Shown piece after piece: positions 22,401 to 30,609 of a stretch of 64,000 bases of DNA. Source of the stretch: Streptomyces sp. NRRL S-37 (GTDB lineage: Bacteria; Actinomycetota; Actinomycetes; Streptomycetales; Streptomycetaceae). The stretch is taken from contig NZ_JOIZ01000020.1 in assembly GCF_000721605.1 (NCBI RefSeq), positions 62,001 through 126,000 of the forward strand, written 5' to 3'. Each line of letters opens with the position of its first letter. Position 1 is the stretch's first letter. A program made the position numbers and the translations under genes. The notes beneath the pieces are model-generated. The model did not search any database and had not been told where the DNA came from. It saw only the letters and a program-made list of their open reading frames with translations.

Positions 22401-23645
22401 GACGGGGGTCGCCATGGGCTCCCCCAGGTGCGCGGGGTCCACTCCGGACCGCTCGGCCTCTCGTACCGACTCGGCGTGGTCGGTGCTCAGTTCCACCAGT
22501 TCCTCACCGAGCCGCGCGGCCTCCGCGGTGAGGCGCCGGCCCGCCTCCTCCTCGCCCAGGTGCGCCTGGCGGACGGCCTTGAAGGCGGTGTCGGCCGCGC
22601 TGTGCAGGGCGGTGACGGTGTCGCGTTTCTCCCCGAGTTCCCGCAGGCCTCGGTATCCGGCACTGGCGTGCAGGGCGGCCAGGGCCGTCCCGGCCGCGGC
22701 CGACTCGCCTTCGAGGGTCTCGATGCGGGCGTCGAGTTCCCGCTCCCGCTCGCGGAGTTCCGCCGCCTCGCGCACCGCGTCGGCGGCGGCCCCGCGGTAC
22801 TCCGTCAGCCGCTCCAGGTCACCGCTCACCTCGTCGGCGCGGCGGCGCAGGGCACCGTGCAGATAGCCGCGGTAGGCGGTGAGGAAGGTGCGCAGTGCCT
22901 GGTCGGTGCGTTCGAGGCGTCCGAGGTAGGCGCGGACGGAGTCCAGGTCGTCCAGGCTGCGGGCCACCTTCTCCACGACCTCGTCGTCGAGGGCGGGCAG
23001 GGTCTCGGCGAGGATTTGGACCAGTCCGCCGGAGTCGATGCGGTCGCCGATGGTGGGGCGGCGCAGCCGGTGCAGCAGGTGGAGCAGGTTGCGGTAGCGC
23101 GCCGGGTCGGTGAGGCCGAACAGGTCGCGGGCGACCCTGGCCCGGTGCTCGACGGCGCGGTCGGTGACGTTCTCCGGGCCGAGCAGTGTCTTCAGCCGGT
23201 CGACGGGGAGGGGGTGGCCGGCGGGGGCGAGGTCGAGGTCCTCGCCGACGCGCAGGTGTGTGGTGAAGAAGAAGGGCTTCGCCGTCCTGGTCGACCGGGA
23301 CGCCCGGATGGCGGCGCCGACGGTCAGGTGCCGGTCGTTCCCCTCCTCGTCCGTCCGCGCGAACTCCAGCCAGAGGTAGCCCAGCCGGTTGGTCTGGGTG
23401 AAGCCGTCGAGCATCAGCCAGGTCAGGGTGGTGCGGCCGGTTCCCGTGGCGTCCAGCGCGCGGGCGTCGCCGTCGAGGAGGTAGGGCAGCAGCATCTCCA
23501 GGGCCTTGGACTTGCCGGCGCCGTTCTTGCCGCGCAGCAGCATGCGGCCCTCGCCGAAGGTGAACTCCTGGTGGTCGTACTGCCAGACGTTCCGGATGCC
23601 CGCGCGGTGCAGTCGGTAGCGGTGCGGGGACGGCGGGCGGTTCAT
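19446..23645 (-). CDS. jetC: Wadjet type II SMC-like ATPase JetC (TIGR02680)
   Basis: 1399 residues from the ATG at 23645, overlapping the jetB stop as ATGA. The N-terminus has GIRNVWQYDHQEF and Walker A LLRGKNGAGKSKALEMLLPY; the C-terminus has the ABC signature TGLSQGEQRVLSYLVLF and Walker B PRLILLDDAFAKVDE. In between lie long Arg/Glu/Ala-rich coiled-coil arms with a hinge-like globular part near the middle (about residues 620-780). This is the DNA-loop-extruding motor of Wadjet, analogous to MukB. The order A-B-C-D and the TIGR02680 signature distinguish it from the housekeeping SMC and SbcC proteins. Confidence 0.93.
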   Translation of the reverse strand: MNRPPSPHRYRLHRAGIRNVWQYDHQEFTFGEGRMLLRGKNGAGKSKALEMLLPYLLDGDARALDATGTGRTTLTWLMLDGFTQTNRLGYLWLEFARTDEEGNDRHLTVGAAIRASRSTRTAKPFFFTTHLRVGEDLDLAPAGHPLPVDRLKTLLGPENVTDRAVEHRARVARDLFGLTDPARYRNLLHLLHRLRRPTIGDRIDSGGLVQILAETLPALDDEVVEKVARSLDDLDSVRAYLGRLERTDQALRTFLTAYRGYLHGALRRRADEVSGDLERLTEYRGAAADAVREAAELRERERELDARIETLEGESAAAGTALAALHASAGYRGLRELGEKRDTVTALHSAADTAFKAVRQAHLGEEEAGRRLTAEAARLGEELVELSTDHAESVREAERSGVDPAHLGEPMATPVAPVAPATTAELTAPGGDFHLVRRSEVLAVDTELCVTALHAWDARLGAAQPLIKNRVRFVTELDALIGRSETAHREADEADATRERLEEQVEHARTRAGQRRQETVRESEAYADAARTWTGHLRKLTGLPLDDVLALVTHDPADGPLPAHTPDEVADTAGSAVDPWLADLAEERDTLALTVRALDTERGDLRHRREQWERRTDPEPPPPPHRAAPRTPGTGAPLYRLLDFAPGLEPDARAGLEAALEASGLLDAWVRADGTVLDPATRDTLLLPGTPVPGPTLARVLRPVAAPDSGVTTEQVRHLLETVALTEDGAPAPAAGARTAPHTAIGTDGSWRLGIARGRHTKRTAEYVGAEVRAETRRRTLADIDHRLSEVEGELEERRHALRILTDHRDQVDRTLRRPPSARGLTDAWARTAEAERAVESLAAQASAAAREAHQARARAVAARREAEATANAQGLPADPAALETVRLALDRLGQGTRQLRRRIRAVLSTAENHHGSRTDYERAASARRETEADYAEPLGRLEAARRTVRALEEALGATEQEILAAEADAQRRLDAVGRQLPPARRDRDDAHDLRVRAEEDERKRHEALAAQETETLARGRRLRAALALPGVLKGAGLDTGADGGAALKSPDPVHQGVRERITALGLLTDAVRRGLDAERHDVSDTTLLNRHTDLRDQLSGGYDATIEESDGVKLCRLVDDQGPRDIAEVGERIAAEAAEARDRLTERERDVFQRFLTGELGDHLSAQVLAAGALVTALNTTLATVRTSHGLGVALDWKLADGVEADVKAAVDLLRSPSGLRTREQSDRLREVLQRRIEDARRADPAAGYAAHLRTALDYRDWFTFTPWVVDDAAPGSRRKLSGRTGLSQGEQRVLSYLVLFAAAAAHFTGLADAAPHTPRLILLDDAFAKVDEPTHARLGRILVDLDLDFVLTSERLIGNWPDVPSLHIYECLRDPHVRGVATLHYTWNGRQRRLMPV

Positions 23646-24979
23646 CGGGTCTGCTCCTTGGCGGGGTCGTCCGTCGAGGACTGGGCGGTACGTGGCCGGA
23701 CGGCCACCGTGGTGGCGTAGCGGGCGGCCGCGGCGAGCAGGATCCAGCCGCCGTCGGCGCGGTCCTGGCCGCGTGCGCCCGAGACGTCGGTGACGGAGCG
23801 GCCGTCGGCCGCCGTCTCCTCGTATCCCTCGGGCACGCCGTGACCGTCCGCGCGGACGGGGCCGGCGGGCGCCATCAGGCGCATCCGGGTGAGGAGGTCG
23901 AGTACGGCGGCGAGGAATCCGTCCCGGTCCTCCAGGTGGCCGCGCTGCCAGGTGCCGCGCCTGCCGTACTCCTCGATCAGTTCGTCGAGCAGGCCGGGCA
24001 GCAGCCCGTCCGGGACGGGGACGCCGATGACGAGCCGGCCGCCGACCGCCGGATGGCCCGGGTCCTCGGGGCGCAGCCGCTCGACCAGCCGCTCCACGAG
24101 GAGCAGCGCGGCCTGGGCGACCGTGCCGGTGCCCGGGAGGTGCAGGTCGGTGAGGTCGTCGTCCGTGTCGATCAGGGCGATGCCCTCGGCGCGGATCTCG
24201 GCCTCCAGGCCGAGCAGTTCGGAGAAGGCCTGCGCCTCGCGCCGCTGCCGGGTGCGCAGCCACTCGCGCTCGGCGTCGGTGAGGTCGTCGAGATGGACGA
24301 CGGGGGTTTCGACGAGGCGCCGCCGCACGTACGTGCGGGGTCCTCCGAAGCCGGGGTCGGCGGCCCGGCGGACGAGGTCGGCGCCGTCGCGGCTCCGGTT
24401 GAGCGGGCCGGCGACGACGGCCCGCGCGAGGTCGCGGTCCACGGTGAGCAGTGCCTCCCCGTCCCGTTCCTCGGCGACGGCCGTCACCTGGCCCTCGGTC
24501 TCCACCAGGACGCCCCAGTCGACGAGTTGCCGCAGGGCGGCGGCGAGGGTGCGGCGCTCGGCCTGCCGTCCGGTGTCGGTGATCTCGATTCCGGCGTCGA
24601 CGGCCGCGGCGCGCAGGTCGGCGACGAGCTGGGAGAGCAGGAGCTGTTCCGGGGCGGTGACGAGGACGGACAGGGCGAGGGCCAGGTAGGCGTACGTCCG
24701 TGGGGTGAACGGCGTACCGGTCGACGGCCGTTCCAGGCGGTGGCCCGAGTCCGGGCCGAGGCCCGCCTTGAACAGCCGGGCGTAGGAGGCCTCGACCAGC
24801 AGGCGGTAGCCGAACACCTGCTGGAAGCGCTGGGCGAGCCAGTCGGCGTGGCGGCGGACCAGGGGGAACGTGTCGCTGTGCGGTCCGGTGCTGGTGACCA
24901 GGGGGTGTGCCAGCAGGAGCCGGGCGGCGGTGCGGCGTTCGGCGGCGAGGGCGACGTCGTGGGCGGAGGGCAGGGGCAT
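23642..24979 (-). CDS. jetB: Wadjet type II subunit JetB (DUF2398/TIGR02678)
   Basis: 445 residues. The start ATG at 24979 overlaps the jetA stop (ATGA). N-terminal features typical of the family are AAERRTAARLLLAHPLVTS, FPLVRRHADWLAQRFQQVFGYRLLVE and PFTPRTYAYLALALSVL, followed by winged-helix-like segments (LRQLVDWGVLVETEGQV). JetB corresponds to the MukE-like kite subunit that binds the kleisin JetA and supports DNA binding by JetC. Length and neighbours are as expected. Confidence 0.9.
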   Translation of the reverse strand: MPLPSAHDVALAAERRTAARLLLAHPLVTSTGPHSDTFPLVRRHADWLAQRFQQVFGYRLLVEASYARLFKAGLGPDSGHRLERPSTGTPFTPRTYAYLALALSVLVTAPEQLLLSQLVADLRAAAVDAGIEITDTGRQAERRTLAAALRQLVDWGVLVETEGQVTAVAEERDGEALLTVDRDLARAVVAGPLNRSRDGADLVRRAADPGFGGPRTYVRRRLVETPVVHLDDLTDAEREWLRTRQRREAQAFSELLGLEAEIRAEGIALIDTDDDLTDLHLPGTGTVAQAALLLVERLVERLRPEDPGHPAVGGRLVIGVPVPDGLLPGLLDELIEEYGRRGTWQRGHLEDRDGFLAAVLDLLTRMRLMAPAGPVRADGHGVPEGYEETAADGRSVTDVSGARGQDRADGGWILLAAAARYATTVAVRPRTAQSSTDDPAKEQTR

Positions 24980-26715
24980 CAGGCGCTCGCCTCCCTGACC
25001 TCGGGCATCGGCTCCTTCGCCGCGGGCGTCGAATCGTTCAGCGCGGGCACGGGCTCCTTCAGAGAGGGCATCGAATCCTTCAACGCGGACACCGGCTCGC
25101 TCAACGCAGGCACCGGCTCACTCAACGCGGGCACCGGCTCCCCCGTCGCCGGTGCGGAGGTGTACTCGACGGTCACGGTGAGGTCGTCCGCGGTCAGGTC
25201 GCCGTCCACGGAGCGCAGGACCGTGGACCGGCCGGGTGTGCGCCGGGCGGTCAGCCGGATGCCGAGGTCCGCGTCGTCCGCCCGCGCGCCGTCGAGCAGG
25301 ACATCACCACTCTCCCGATGCAACCGGGCGTTGCCGAGCGCGGTGGTGAGCAGCTCCAGCAGCAGGCGCATGGCGGGGGCGCCGAGGCGTACCTGGTCGA
25401 ACCGGCCGGACGCGCTGCGCAGTTCCTCGGCCGCCGTCTGCCGTGCCTCGGCCTGCTGCCGGGCCTGCTCCACGAGGCGGCGCTTCTGCTCTCCGTGGTC
25501 CTCGGCCGCCGCCGCGCGTCCGCGCGGTGATCTGCTGCCCCGCTCGCGCAGCGCCACCGGGACGTCCACCACGGGCCCGGTCCACCAGCTCACATAGGCG
25601 GGTACGGAACGGTCGGGGTCGGGCGCGACTCCCAGGTGCCGTGCGCCGTAGAGCCCGAAGGCGGCGACCGCCAGGTCGTGGGCCTCCTCCGGTTCCGCGG
25701 CGTCGAACCAGGCCGCGAGCCGCAGCAGGTCCTTGCGGCGGGACATCTCGCCGGAGGCCGAGCGCAGCATCCGCTTGGCGTTGGCGAGCAGCGACCGCAG
25801 GGCGCGCAGGGTGGCGTCCCGCAGCTGGTCCACCTGGCTGGGGTGTGCTCCGGTGGCGGTGAACCACTCCCGCATGCCCTCCCAGTCCGCCAGGTCCCGG
25901 CCGCGGCTGCGCTGCACGCGGGTCTCGGGCAGTCCGTCGGCGGGTGCTCCGATGCCCGCCGTGTGCGCGTCGATGCGGTCGAGCAGCGCCGGCAGGTGCG
26001 GCCGGACGGCGTCCAGGTGGGCCGCGATGCGCGGGGCCCGGAAGGAGACGTCCTCGGTGATGGCCTCCACGTAGTCGAGCAGCAGTTCCTTGAAGCCCTG
26101 GTACTCGGCGGAGTCGAGGTCGTAGCGCGCCAGCACCTGGCCCAGGTAGGCGTAGAAGTCGCGGACGGAGTCGGCGAAGCCGGTGAACTGCACGAAGAGG
26201 GTGCTGATCCGCTCCAGTGCCTGCTGCGGGTCCGCGCCGCCCGGCGCCGCGGCCAGGGCGGCGAGCTCGCGCAGACCGCGGTCGACCAGCGCCAGCAGCT
26301 CGCTGCTCACCTCGCGGGCCGCGTCCGCCCCGGCCAGTACCTCGTCCGCGTCGCGCTGCACCCGCTCCCCCAGCTTGGAGAGCTGGTAGCGGGAGCGGGA
26401 GCGCTGGTACTCGGAGATGCTCGTCGCCCGGACGGTGTGGGTGCTGCGCAGCAGGTTGCCCCAGCGCACGAGCTCCTCGAGCCTGCGGGTGAGCGTCTCC
26501 GCGTCCAGTCCCGCCCCCGGGCCGCCGCGCTCGGCCAGCCTGGTGAGCAGGTCGGGCACGGACAGGTCCGCCAGCAGCGTGCCGCAGAACACGCGCATCA
26601 CCGCGACGTACTCCAGGCGCTCGGGCGCGCTGAGGTAGGCGTAGGCGCTCAGCCGCTGCCAGGCCTCCGCGTCCGTTTCCTGCCCCCGCGGTGCGTTTCT
26701 CTCTTTCCCCTCCAC
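24979..26715 (-). CDS. jetA: Wadjet type II kleisin-like subunit JetA (DUF2397/TIGR02677)
   Basis: About 578 residues if it starts at the GTG at 26715; an upstream GTG is possible and no convincing Shine-Dalgarno decides. The N-terminus (RLSAYAYLSAPERLEYVAVMRVF, LEELVRWGNL, SISEYQRSRSRYQLSKLGERV) is characteristic of TIGR02677, and the middle is helical with DVSFRAPRIAAHLDAV. JetA is the MukF/kleisin-like bridge of the complex. Oddly, the C-terminus carries seven degenerate heptads of the EPVPALS type just before the stop. It is the first gene of the four-gene operon, read away from the GH3 gene at 26843. Confidence 0.88.
   Translation of the reverse strand: MEGKERNAPRGQETDAEAWQRLSAYAYLSAPERLEYVAVMRVFCGTLLADLSVPDLLTRLAERGGPGAGLDAETLTRRLEELVRWGNLLRSTHTVRATSISEYQRSRSRYQLSKLGERVQRDADEVLAGADAAREVSSELLALVDRGLRELAALAAAPGGADPQQALERISTLFVQFTGFADSVRDFYAYLGQVLARYDLDSAEYQGFKELLLDYVEAITEDVSFRAPRIAAHLDAVRPHLPALLDRIDAHTAGIGAPADGLPETRVQRSRGRDLADWEGMREWFTATGAHPSQVDQLRDATLRALRSLLANAKRMLRSASGEMSRRKDLLRLAAWFDAAEPEEAHDLAVAAFGLYGARHLGVAPDPDRSVPAYVSWWTGPVVDVPVALRERGSRSPRGRAAAAEDHGEQKRRLVEQARQQAEARQTAAEELRSASGRFDQVRLGAPAMRLLLELLTTALGNARLHRESGDVLLDGARADDADLGIRLTARRTPGRSTVLRSVDGDLTADDLTVTVEYTSAPATGEPVPALSEPVPALSEPVSALKDSMPSLKEPVPALNDSTPAAKEPMPEVREASA
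24994..25140 (-). repeat. Seven degenerate 21-bp units encoding EPVPALS-type heptads at the JetA C-terminus
   Basis: Reading the coding strand, the units are EPVPALS, EPVPALS, EPVSALK, DSMPSLK, EPVPALN, DSTPAAK and EPMPEVR, ending four residues before the stop. The first two are identical and the rest drift, as in a minisatellite that expands in frame. The tail should be disordered. Confidence 0.85.
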
Positions 26716-26842
26716 ACCGTCGAGACTACGGACCGCCACTGACAGCGCACAGCGGGGTGGGGGAGAACCGACCGGTCGGGCATCTTGTTCGATCACGTAC
26801 GGACAGGAAGGACGGCCGGCCGGGTTCCGGAGCGGGTCCGGG

Positions 26843-28831
26843 TCACGGCTCCTGGGTGAAGGACGCGTGGAAGCGGCGGGTGTGGTCCACCTGGCGTTCG
26901 GGGCCGGTCAGGGTGACCGTCGCCGTCAGGCGCGCGTCGGTGCTCGAGGCGGCGAGGCGGAGTTCCAGGTCACCGGGTTCGACGATCCGGCGGCCGTCGC
27001 GGCCGGTGAAGGAGGCCACGTCGGCCGGGACCGTGACGCGGACCCGGCGGGACTCGCCCGGCTCCAGCTCCACCCGGGTGTAGCCGACGAGCCGCTGCAC
27101 CGGCTGGACGACGGAGGCGACCGGGTCGTGCAGGTAGAGCTGGACGACCTCGGTGCCGGGGCGTTCGCCGGTGTTGCGGACCGTGAGGGCGAGACCGAAC
27201 TCGCCGTCCGTGCCCGCCTCCCGCGCGTCCACCGCGAGGTCGCTCCAGGTGAAACTCGTGTACGTCAGACCGTGGCCGAAGCCGAACGCCGGGGTCGGGT
27301 CGATGTTGGACACCTCGCTGACCTGGGCGAGCCGGGCACCGAGGTAGGTGGTCGGCTGGGAGCCCGGTCCGCGCGGCACGCCGACCGGGAGCCGTCCGGA
27401 GGGGTTCGTGCGGCCGCTGAGCACACCGGCGATGGCGTGGGTGCCCGCGACTCCGGGGAAGAAGGACTGCACGATCGCCGCGGACTCGGCGACGGCGCGG
27501 CCGAGCGCGTACGGCCGGCCGGCGAGCAGGACGGTCACCACCGGCGTGCCGGAGTCGAGCAGCGCGTCGAGCAGGTGCTGCTGGGCGCCGGGCAGGGCGA
27601 GGGACTCCGCGTCGCAGCCCTCGCCGCTGGTGCCGCGGCCGAACAGGCCCGCACGGTCGCCGAGGACGGCGATGACGATGTCCGCCTCCTCGGCCGCGTC
27701 CACCGCCTCGCCGATGCCGGAGAGGTCCCCGTCGTCGACGCCGGTACCGCGGACGGTCGTGATCTCCGCGTCGGGGAACTCGGCGGCCAGGGTCTCCCGC
27801 AGGGTGGGCAGGTCGATGCCGACCGGGACGTCCGGGTGCTGCACGCCCACGTGCTGGGGGAAGGAGTAGCAGCCCAGTACGGCGGTGCCCTCGGCCGCGT
27901 TGGGGCCGACCAGGGCGATGCGGCGGGGCGCGGCGAGCGGCAGGGTGCCGTCGTTGGTGAGCAGGACGACCGCCTTCTCGGCGATCTCGCGGGCCAGCTC
28001 CCGGTTCTCGGGCCGGTCCAGGTCGATCCGGCGGGCGCGGTCGATGAGCGTCTCGGGGACGCGGCCGTCGGTGACGGCCTCGACGAGCGGCGCGCCGAAC
28101 GTCTTGACGGTGGGCAGTTCGACGTCGACGCCCGCCTTGAGCGCGGCGCCCGCGGCGTCGGCGAAGTCGGCGGCGACGCCGTGCAGGGTCTTGAGGAAGG
28201 CGATGCCGAAGTAGTCGGCGACGACCGTGCCGTCGAAACCCCACGTGTCGCGGAGCAGCCCGGTGAGCAGGTCCTCGTCGGCCGCGGAGGGGACGCCGTC
28301 GGTGTCCGTGTAGGAGTGCATCACGGAGCGGACGCCGCCCTCGTGGATCGCCATCTCGAACGGCGGCAGCAGCACGTCGGCGCGCTCCCGCGGCCCCACG
28401 GAGACGGGGGCCAGGTTGCGTCCGGCTCGGGAGACCGAGTAGCCGACGAAGTGCTTGAGGGTGGCGACGATCCCGGCGGACTCCAGGCCCTGGACGTAGG
28501 CGGTGCCGATGGTGCCGACGAGGTACGGGTCCTCGCCGATGGTCTCCTCCACCCGGCCCCAGCGGGCGTCGGTGCCGAAGGGGCGGGTGAGCTGGCCCAG
28601 TCCGGCGGGCAGGAGCGCGTCGAGGTCGACGGCCTCCTCCATGTCGTGCTGGTGCGGGGCCACTTCGCCGCCGTTGGCGGACGCGCCGACCCACACGCCG
28701 TACAGCTGGGCGATCTTCTCCTGAAGGGTCATCGCGCCGATCAGCGCGTCGACCCTCGCGGCGACGGGGTGGGCGGGGTCGTTCCAGAGGGGGATTTCGG
28801 GGGTGGTCTCTACGGCCACGTCGGCAGTCAC
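26843..28831 (-). CDS. bxlA: Glycoside hydrolase family 3 (beta-xylosidase/beta-glucosidase type) with apparent internal deletion
   Basis: 662 residues from a GTG at 28831 that overlaps the permease stop (GTGA), with GGAGG just upstream. GH3 landmarks: KHFVGYS near residue 127, nucleophile Asp in VVADYFGI near 205, and a C-terminal fibronectin III-like domain (VQPVQRLVGYTRVELEPGE). Relatives in Streptomyces bxl-type operons are about 760-780 residues. Here GQLTRPFGT runs straight into DARWGRVEETIGEDPY, skipping about 100 residues that normally include the RFGIPAL...HEE and WGATFDP segments of the TIM barrel. The frame is kept on both sides. The missing part contributes to the sugar pocket, so activity is doubtful. 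Fourth gene of the operon; the xylobiose assignment rests on operon order. Confidence 0.8.
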   Translation of the reverse strand: MTADVAVETTPEIPLWNDPAHPVAARVDALIGAMTLQEKIAQLYGVWVGASANGGEVAPHQHDMEEAVDLDALLPAGLGQLTRPFGTDARWGRVEETIGEDPYLVGTIGTAYVQGLESAGIVATLKHFVGYSVSRAGRNLAPVSVGPRERADVLLPPFEMAIHEGGVRSVMHSYTDTDGVPSAADEDLLTGLLRDTWGFDGTVVADYFGIAFLKTLHGVAADFADAAGAALKAGVDVELPTVKTFGAPLVEAVTDGRVPETLIDRARRIDLDRPENRELAREIAEKAVVLLTNDGTLPLAAPRRIALVGPNAAEGTAVLGCYSFPQHVGVQHPDVPVGIDLPTLRETLAAEFPDAEITTVRGTGVDDGDLSGIGEAVDAAEEADIVIAVLGDRAGLFGRGTSGEGCDAESLALPGAQQHLLDALLDSGTPVVTVLLAGRPYALGRAVAESAAIVQSFFPGVAGTHAIAGVLSGRTNPSGRLPVGVPRGPGSQPTTYLGARLAQVSEVSNIDPTPAFGFGHGLTYTSFTWSDLAVDAREAGTDGEFGLALTVRNTGERPGTEVVQLYLHDPVASVVQPVQRLVGYTRVELEPGESRRVRVTVPADVASFTGRDGRRIVEPGDLELRLAASSTDARLTATVTLTGPERQVDHTRRFHASFTQEP

Positions 28832-29646
28832 TTTCCTCCGACGCCCATCAGACCCTGGACCAGGGCACGACGGGCGAACAGATAGACGAGCAGGATGGGC
28901 ACCATGGACAGCACCACGGCTCCCAGCAGACCGGGGATGTCGATGCCGTGCGCGGTCTGGAAGTTGTACAGGCCCAGGGTGACCACCTTGGTGGAGTCCG
29001 ACTGGGTCAGGACGAGCGGGAACAGGAAGCCGTTCCACGCCTGGAGCGCGGAGAAGACCACGATCGTGGACAGTCCGCCCCGCGACAGCGGCAGGACGAG
29101 CTGGAAGAACATGCGCCGCGGGGTGGCGCCGTCCATGGCCATGGCCTCGTACAGCTCCGGGGAGATGTCACGCATCGCGCCGCTGAGGATCAGCGCCGAC
29201 ATCGGCAGGCAGAACGCGGCCGTGGGCAGGATGACGCCCAGCAGGTTGTCGTACAGCCCGGCTTCGCTGATCAGGTAGAACATCGGCACGATGACGGCCT
29301 GGGCCGGGATGGCGAGGCCGAGCAGGAACAGCCGGAAGACCGCCGACGTGGCCCGGCCGCGGCTGCGGACGATCGCGTAGGCGAGCGGCGGGACCAGCAG
29401 CAGCACGATGCCGATCACACAGGCGGTGACGACGAGCGTGTTGAGGAAGTACTGGCCGAAACCGGAGTCGAAGGCACCGGTGTAGTTGTCCAGGGTGAAG
29501 CTGTCCGGGAAGGAGACCGGGCCGTTCTCGGCGTAGTCCTGGCGGGTGCGCAGGGTCGCGGCCAGCATCACGTACAGCGGCAGGCCGACCAGGAACAGCC
29601 AGAAGAGCGAGCCGACGCCGGCCACGTAGTTCGGTCGGCGCCTCAT
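28828..29646 (-). CDS. bxlG: Sugar ABC transporter permease (CUT1, MalG type)
   Basis: 272 residues, starting at an ATG that overlaps the upstream permease stop (ATGA). Six membrane segments are expected, beginning with VAGVGSLFWLFLVGLPLYVML. The EAA loop is seen as YEAMAMDGATPRRMFFQLVLPL, which docks on an ATPase that is not encoded here; CUT1 importers in Streptomyces commonly use the shared MsiK. Second permease of the putative xylobiose importer. Confidence 0.85.
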   Translation of the reverse strand: MRRRPNYVAGVGSLFWLFLVGLPLYVMLAATLRTRQDYAENGPVSFPDSFTLDNYTGAFDSGFGQYFLNTLVVTACVIGIVLLLVPPLAYAIVRSRGRATSAVFRLFLLGLAIPAQAVIVPMFYLISEAGLYDNLLGVILPTAAFCLPMSALILSGAMRDISPELYEAMAMDGATPRRMFFQLVLPLSRGGLSTIVVFSALQAWNGFLFPLVLTQSDSTKVVTLGLYNFQTAHGIDIPGLLGAVVLSMVPILLVYLFARRALVQGLMGVGGK

Positions 29647-30599
29647 GACACACCCTCCATGGAGCTGCGCATCTTGTCGTAGCCGGAGACCCGGACGACG
29701 ATCAGCGAGATGATCGTGGACGCGACGACCAGGGCCAGGGCGATCGCGGAACCGGTGCCGTAGTCGAAGCTCTTGAACGCCTTGTCGTACATGTAGTAGG
29801 CGCTGATGGTGGTGTCGGTGCCGGGGCCGCCCTGGGTCAGGATGAGGACCGTCTCGAAGGTGGTCAGGCCGCCGACGATCATCAGGATCATCGAGGTGAT
29901 CATCGAGTTGCGCAGCTGCGGCAGCGTGATGTGGAAGAACTGCCGGTAGCGGCCCGCCCCGTCGATCTCCGCGGCCTGGTAGAGCACCTGGGGGATCGCG
30001 CGGGCGGCGCCCTGGTAGATCAGGGTGTGGAACGGGGTGAACTGCCAGGTGCTGACGAACGCCAGCACCCCGATGGCGGTGGCCTGTTCACCGAACAGGT
30101 TGCCGTCGCCGAAGAGCCAGCCGGCCTCGGCAGGGATGCCGAAGTTCGGGTCGAGCAGCGCCCGCCACAGCACGGAGACGGCCGTCGCGGACAGCAGCAG
30201 CGGGATGAAGTAGATGACGGAGAGCACGGCCCGGTTGCGCTGGTGGCCGGCGGCCCAGACACCGAGCAGGATGCTCAACGGCGTCTGGAGGACCACGCCG
30301 AGCACGGTCAGCAGCAGGGTCAGCCAGATGCTCTTGAGCATCACCGGGTCGTCCATCAGGCGCGACCAGTTGTCCATGCCGACGAACTCGGGCGAGCTGA
30401 GCCCGTCCCAGGTCATGAGGGACAGGACCGCCACCATGATCAGCGGGACGATCGCGAAGAGGGTGAAGAACACTGCGGCGGGCAGCGCCCAGGCGGAGCC
30501 GGGGCGGCCCACCTTCGTCGCGGACGGGGCGGGCGGCCGCCGCCGGGCCCCCTTGCGGGGGCCGGCGGCGGGCCGGGCGCTCTTGATCTGTGTGGTCAT
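29643..30599 (-). CDS. bxlF: Sugar ABC transporter permease (CUT1, MalF type)
   Basis: 318 residues. A basic N-terminal region precedes WALPAAVFFTLFAIVPLIMV, the first of about six membrane segments; the EAA loop reads YQAAEIDGAGRYRQFFHITLPQ. It lies 10 nt after the binding-protein gene and overlaps the next permease by ATGA, so the operon is tightly coupled. Inner membrane half of the putative xylobiose importer. Confidence 0.85.
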   Translation of the reverse strand: MTTQIKSARPAAGPRKGARRRPPAPSATKVGRPGSAWALPAAVFFTLFAIVPLIMVAVLSLMTWDGLSSPEFVGMDNWSRLMDDPVMLKSIWLTLLLTVLGVVLQTPLSILLGVWAAGHQRNRAVLSVIYFIPLLLSATAVSVLWRALLDPNFGIPAEAGWLFGDGNLFGEQATAIGVLAFVSTWQFTPFHTLIYQGAARAIPQVLYQAAEIDGAGRYRQFFHITLPQLRNSMITSMILMIVGGLTTFETVLILTQGGPGTDTTISAYYMYDKAFKSFDYGTGSAIALALVVASTIISLIVVRVSGYDKMRSSMEGVS

Positions 30600-30609
30600 G
30601 AGCCGTTCG

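Noticed and set aside
19446..23645. Housekeeping SMC, MukB or SbcC
   Set aside because: Neighbours and motifs match type II Wadjet JetC; JetD has the DFDWPG motif.
19488..23720. Plus-strand open frame of 1410 codons
   Set aside because: Antisense to jetC, whose Walker A, signature and Walker B motifs prove the minus frame.
24994..25140. CRISPR or attachment-site repeats
   Set aside because: Continuous 21-bp units coding heptads in frame, no spacers.
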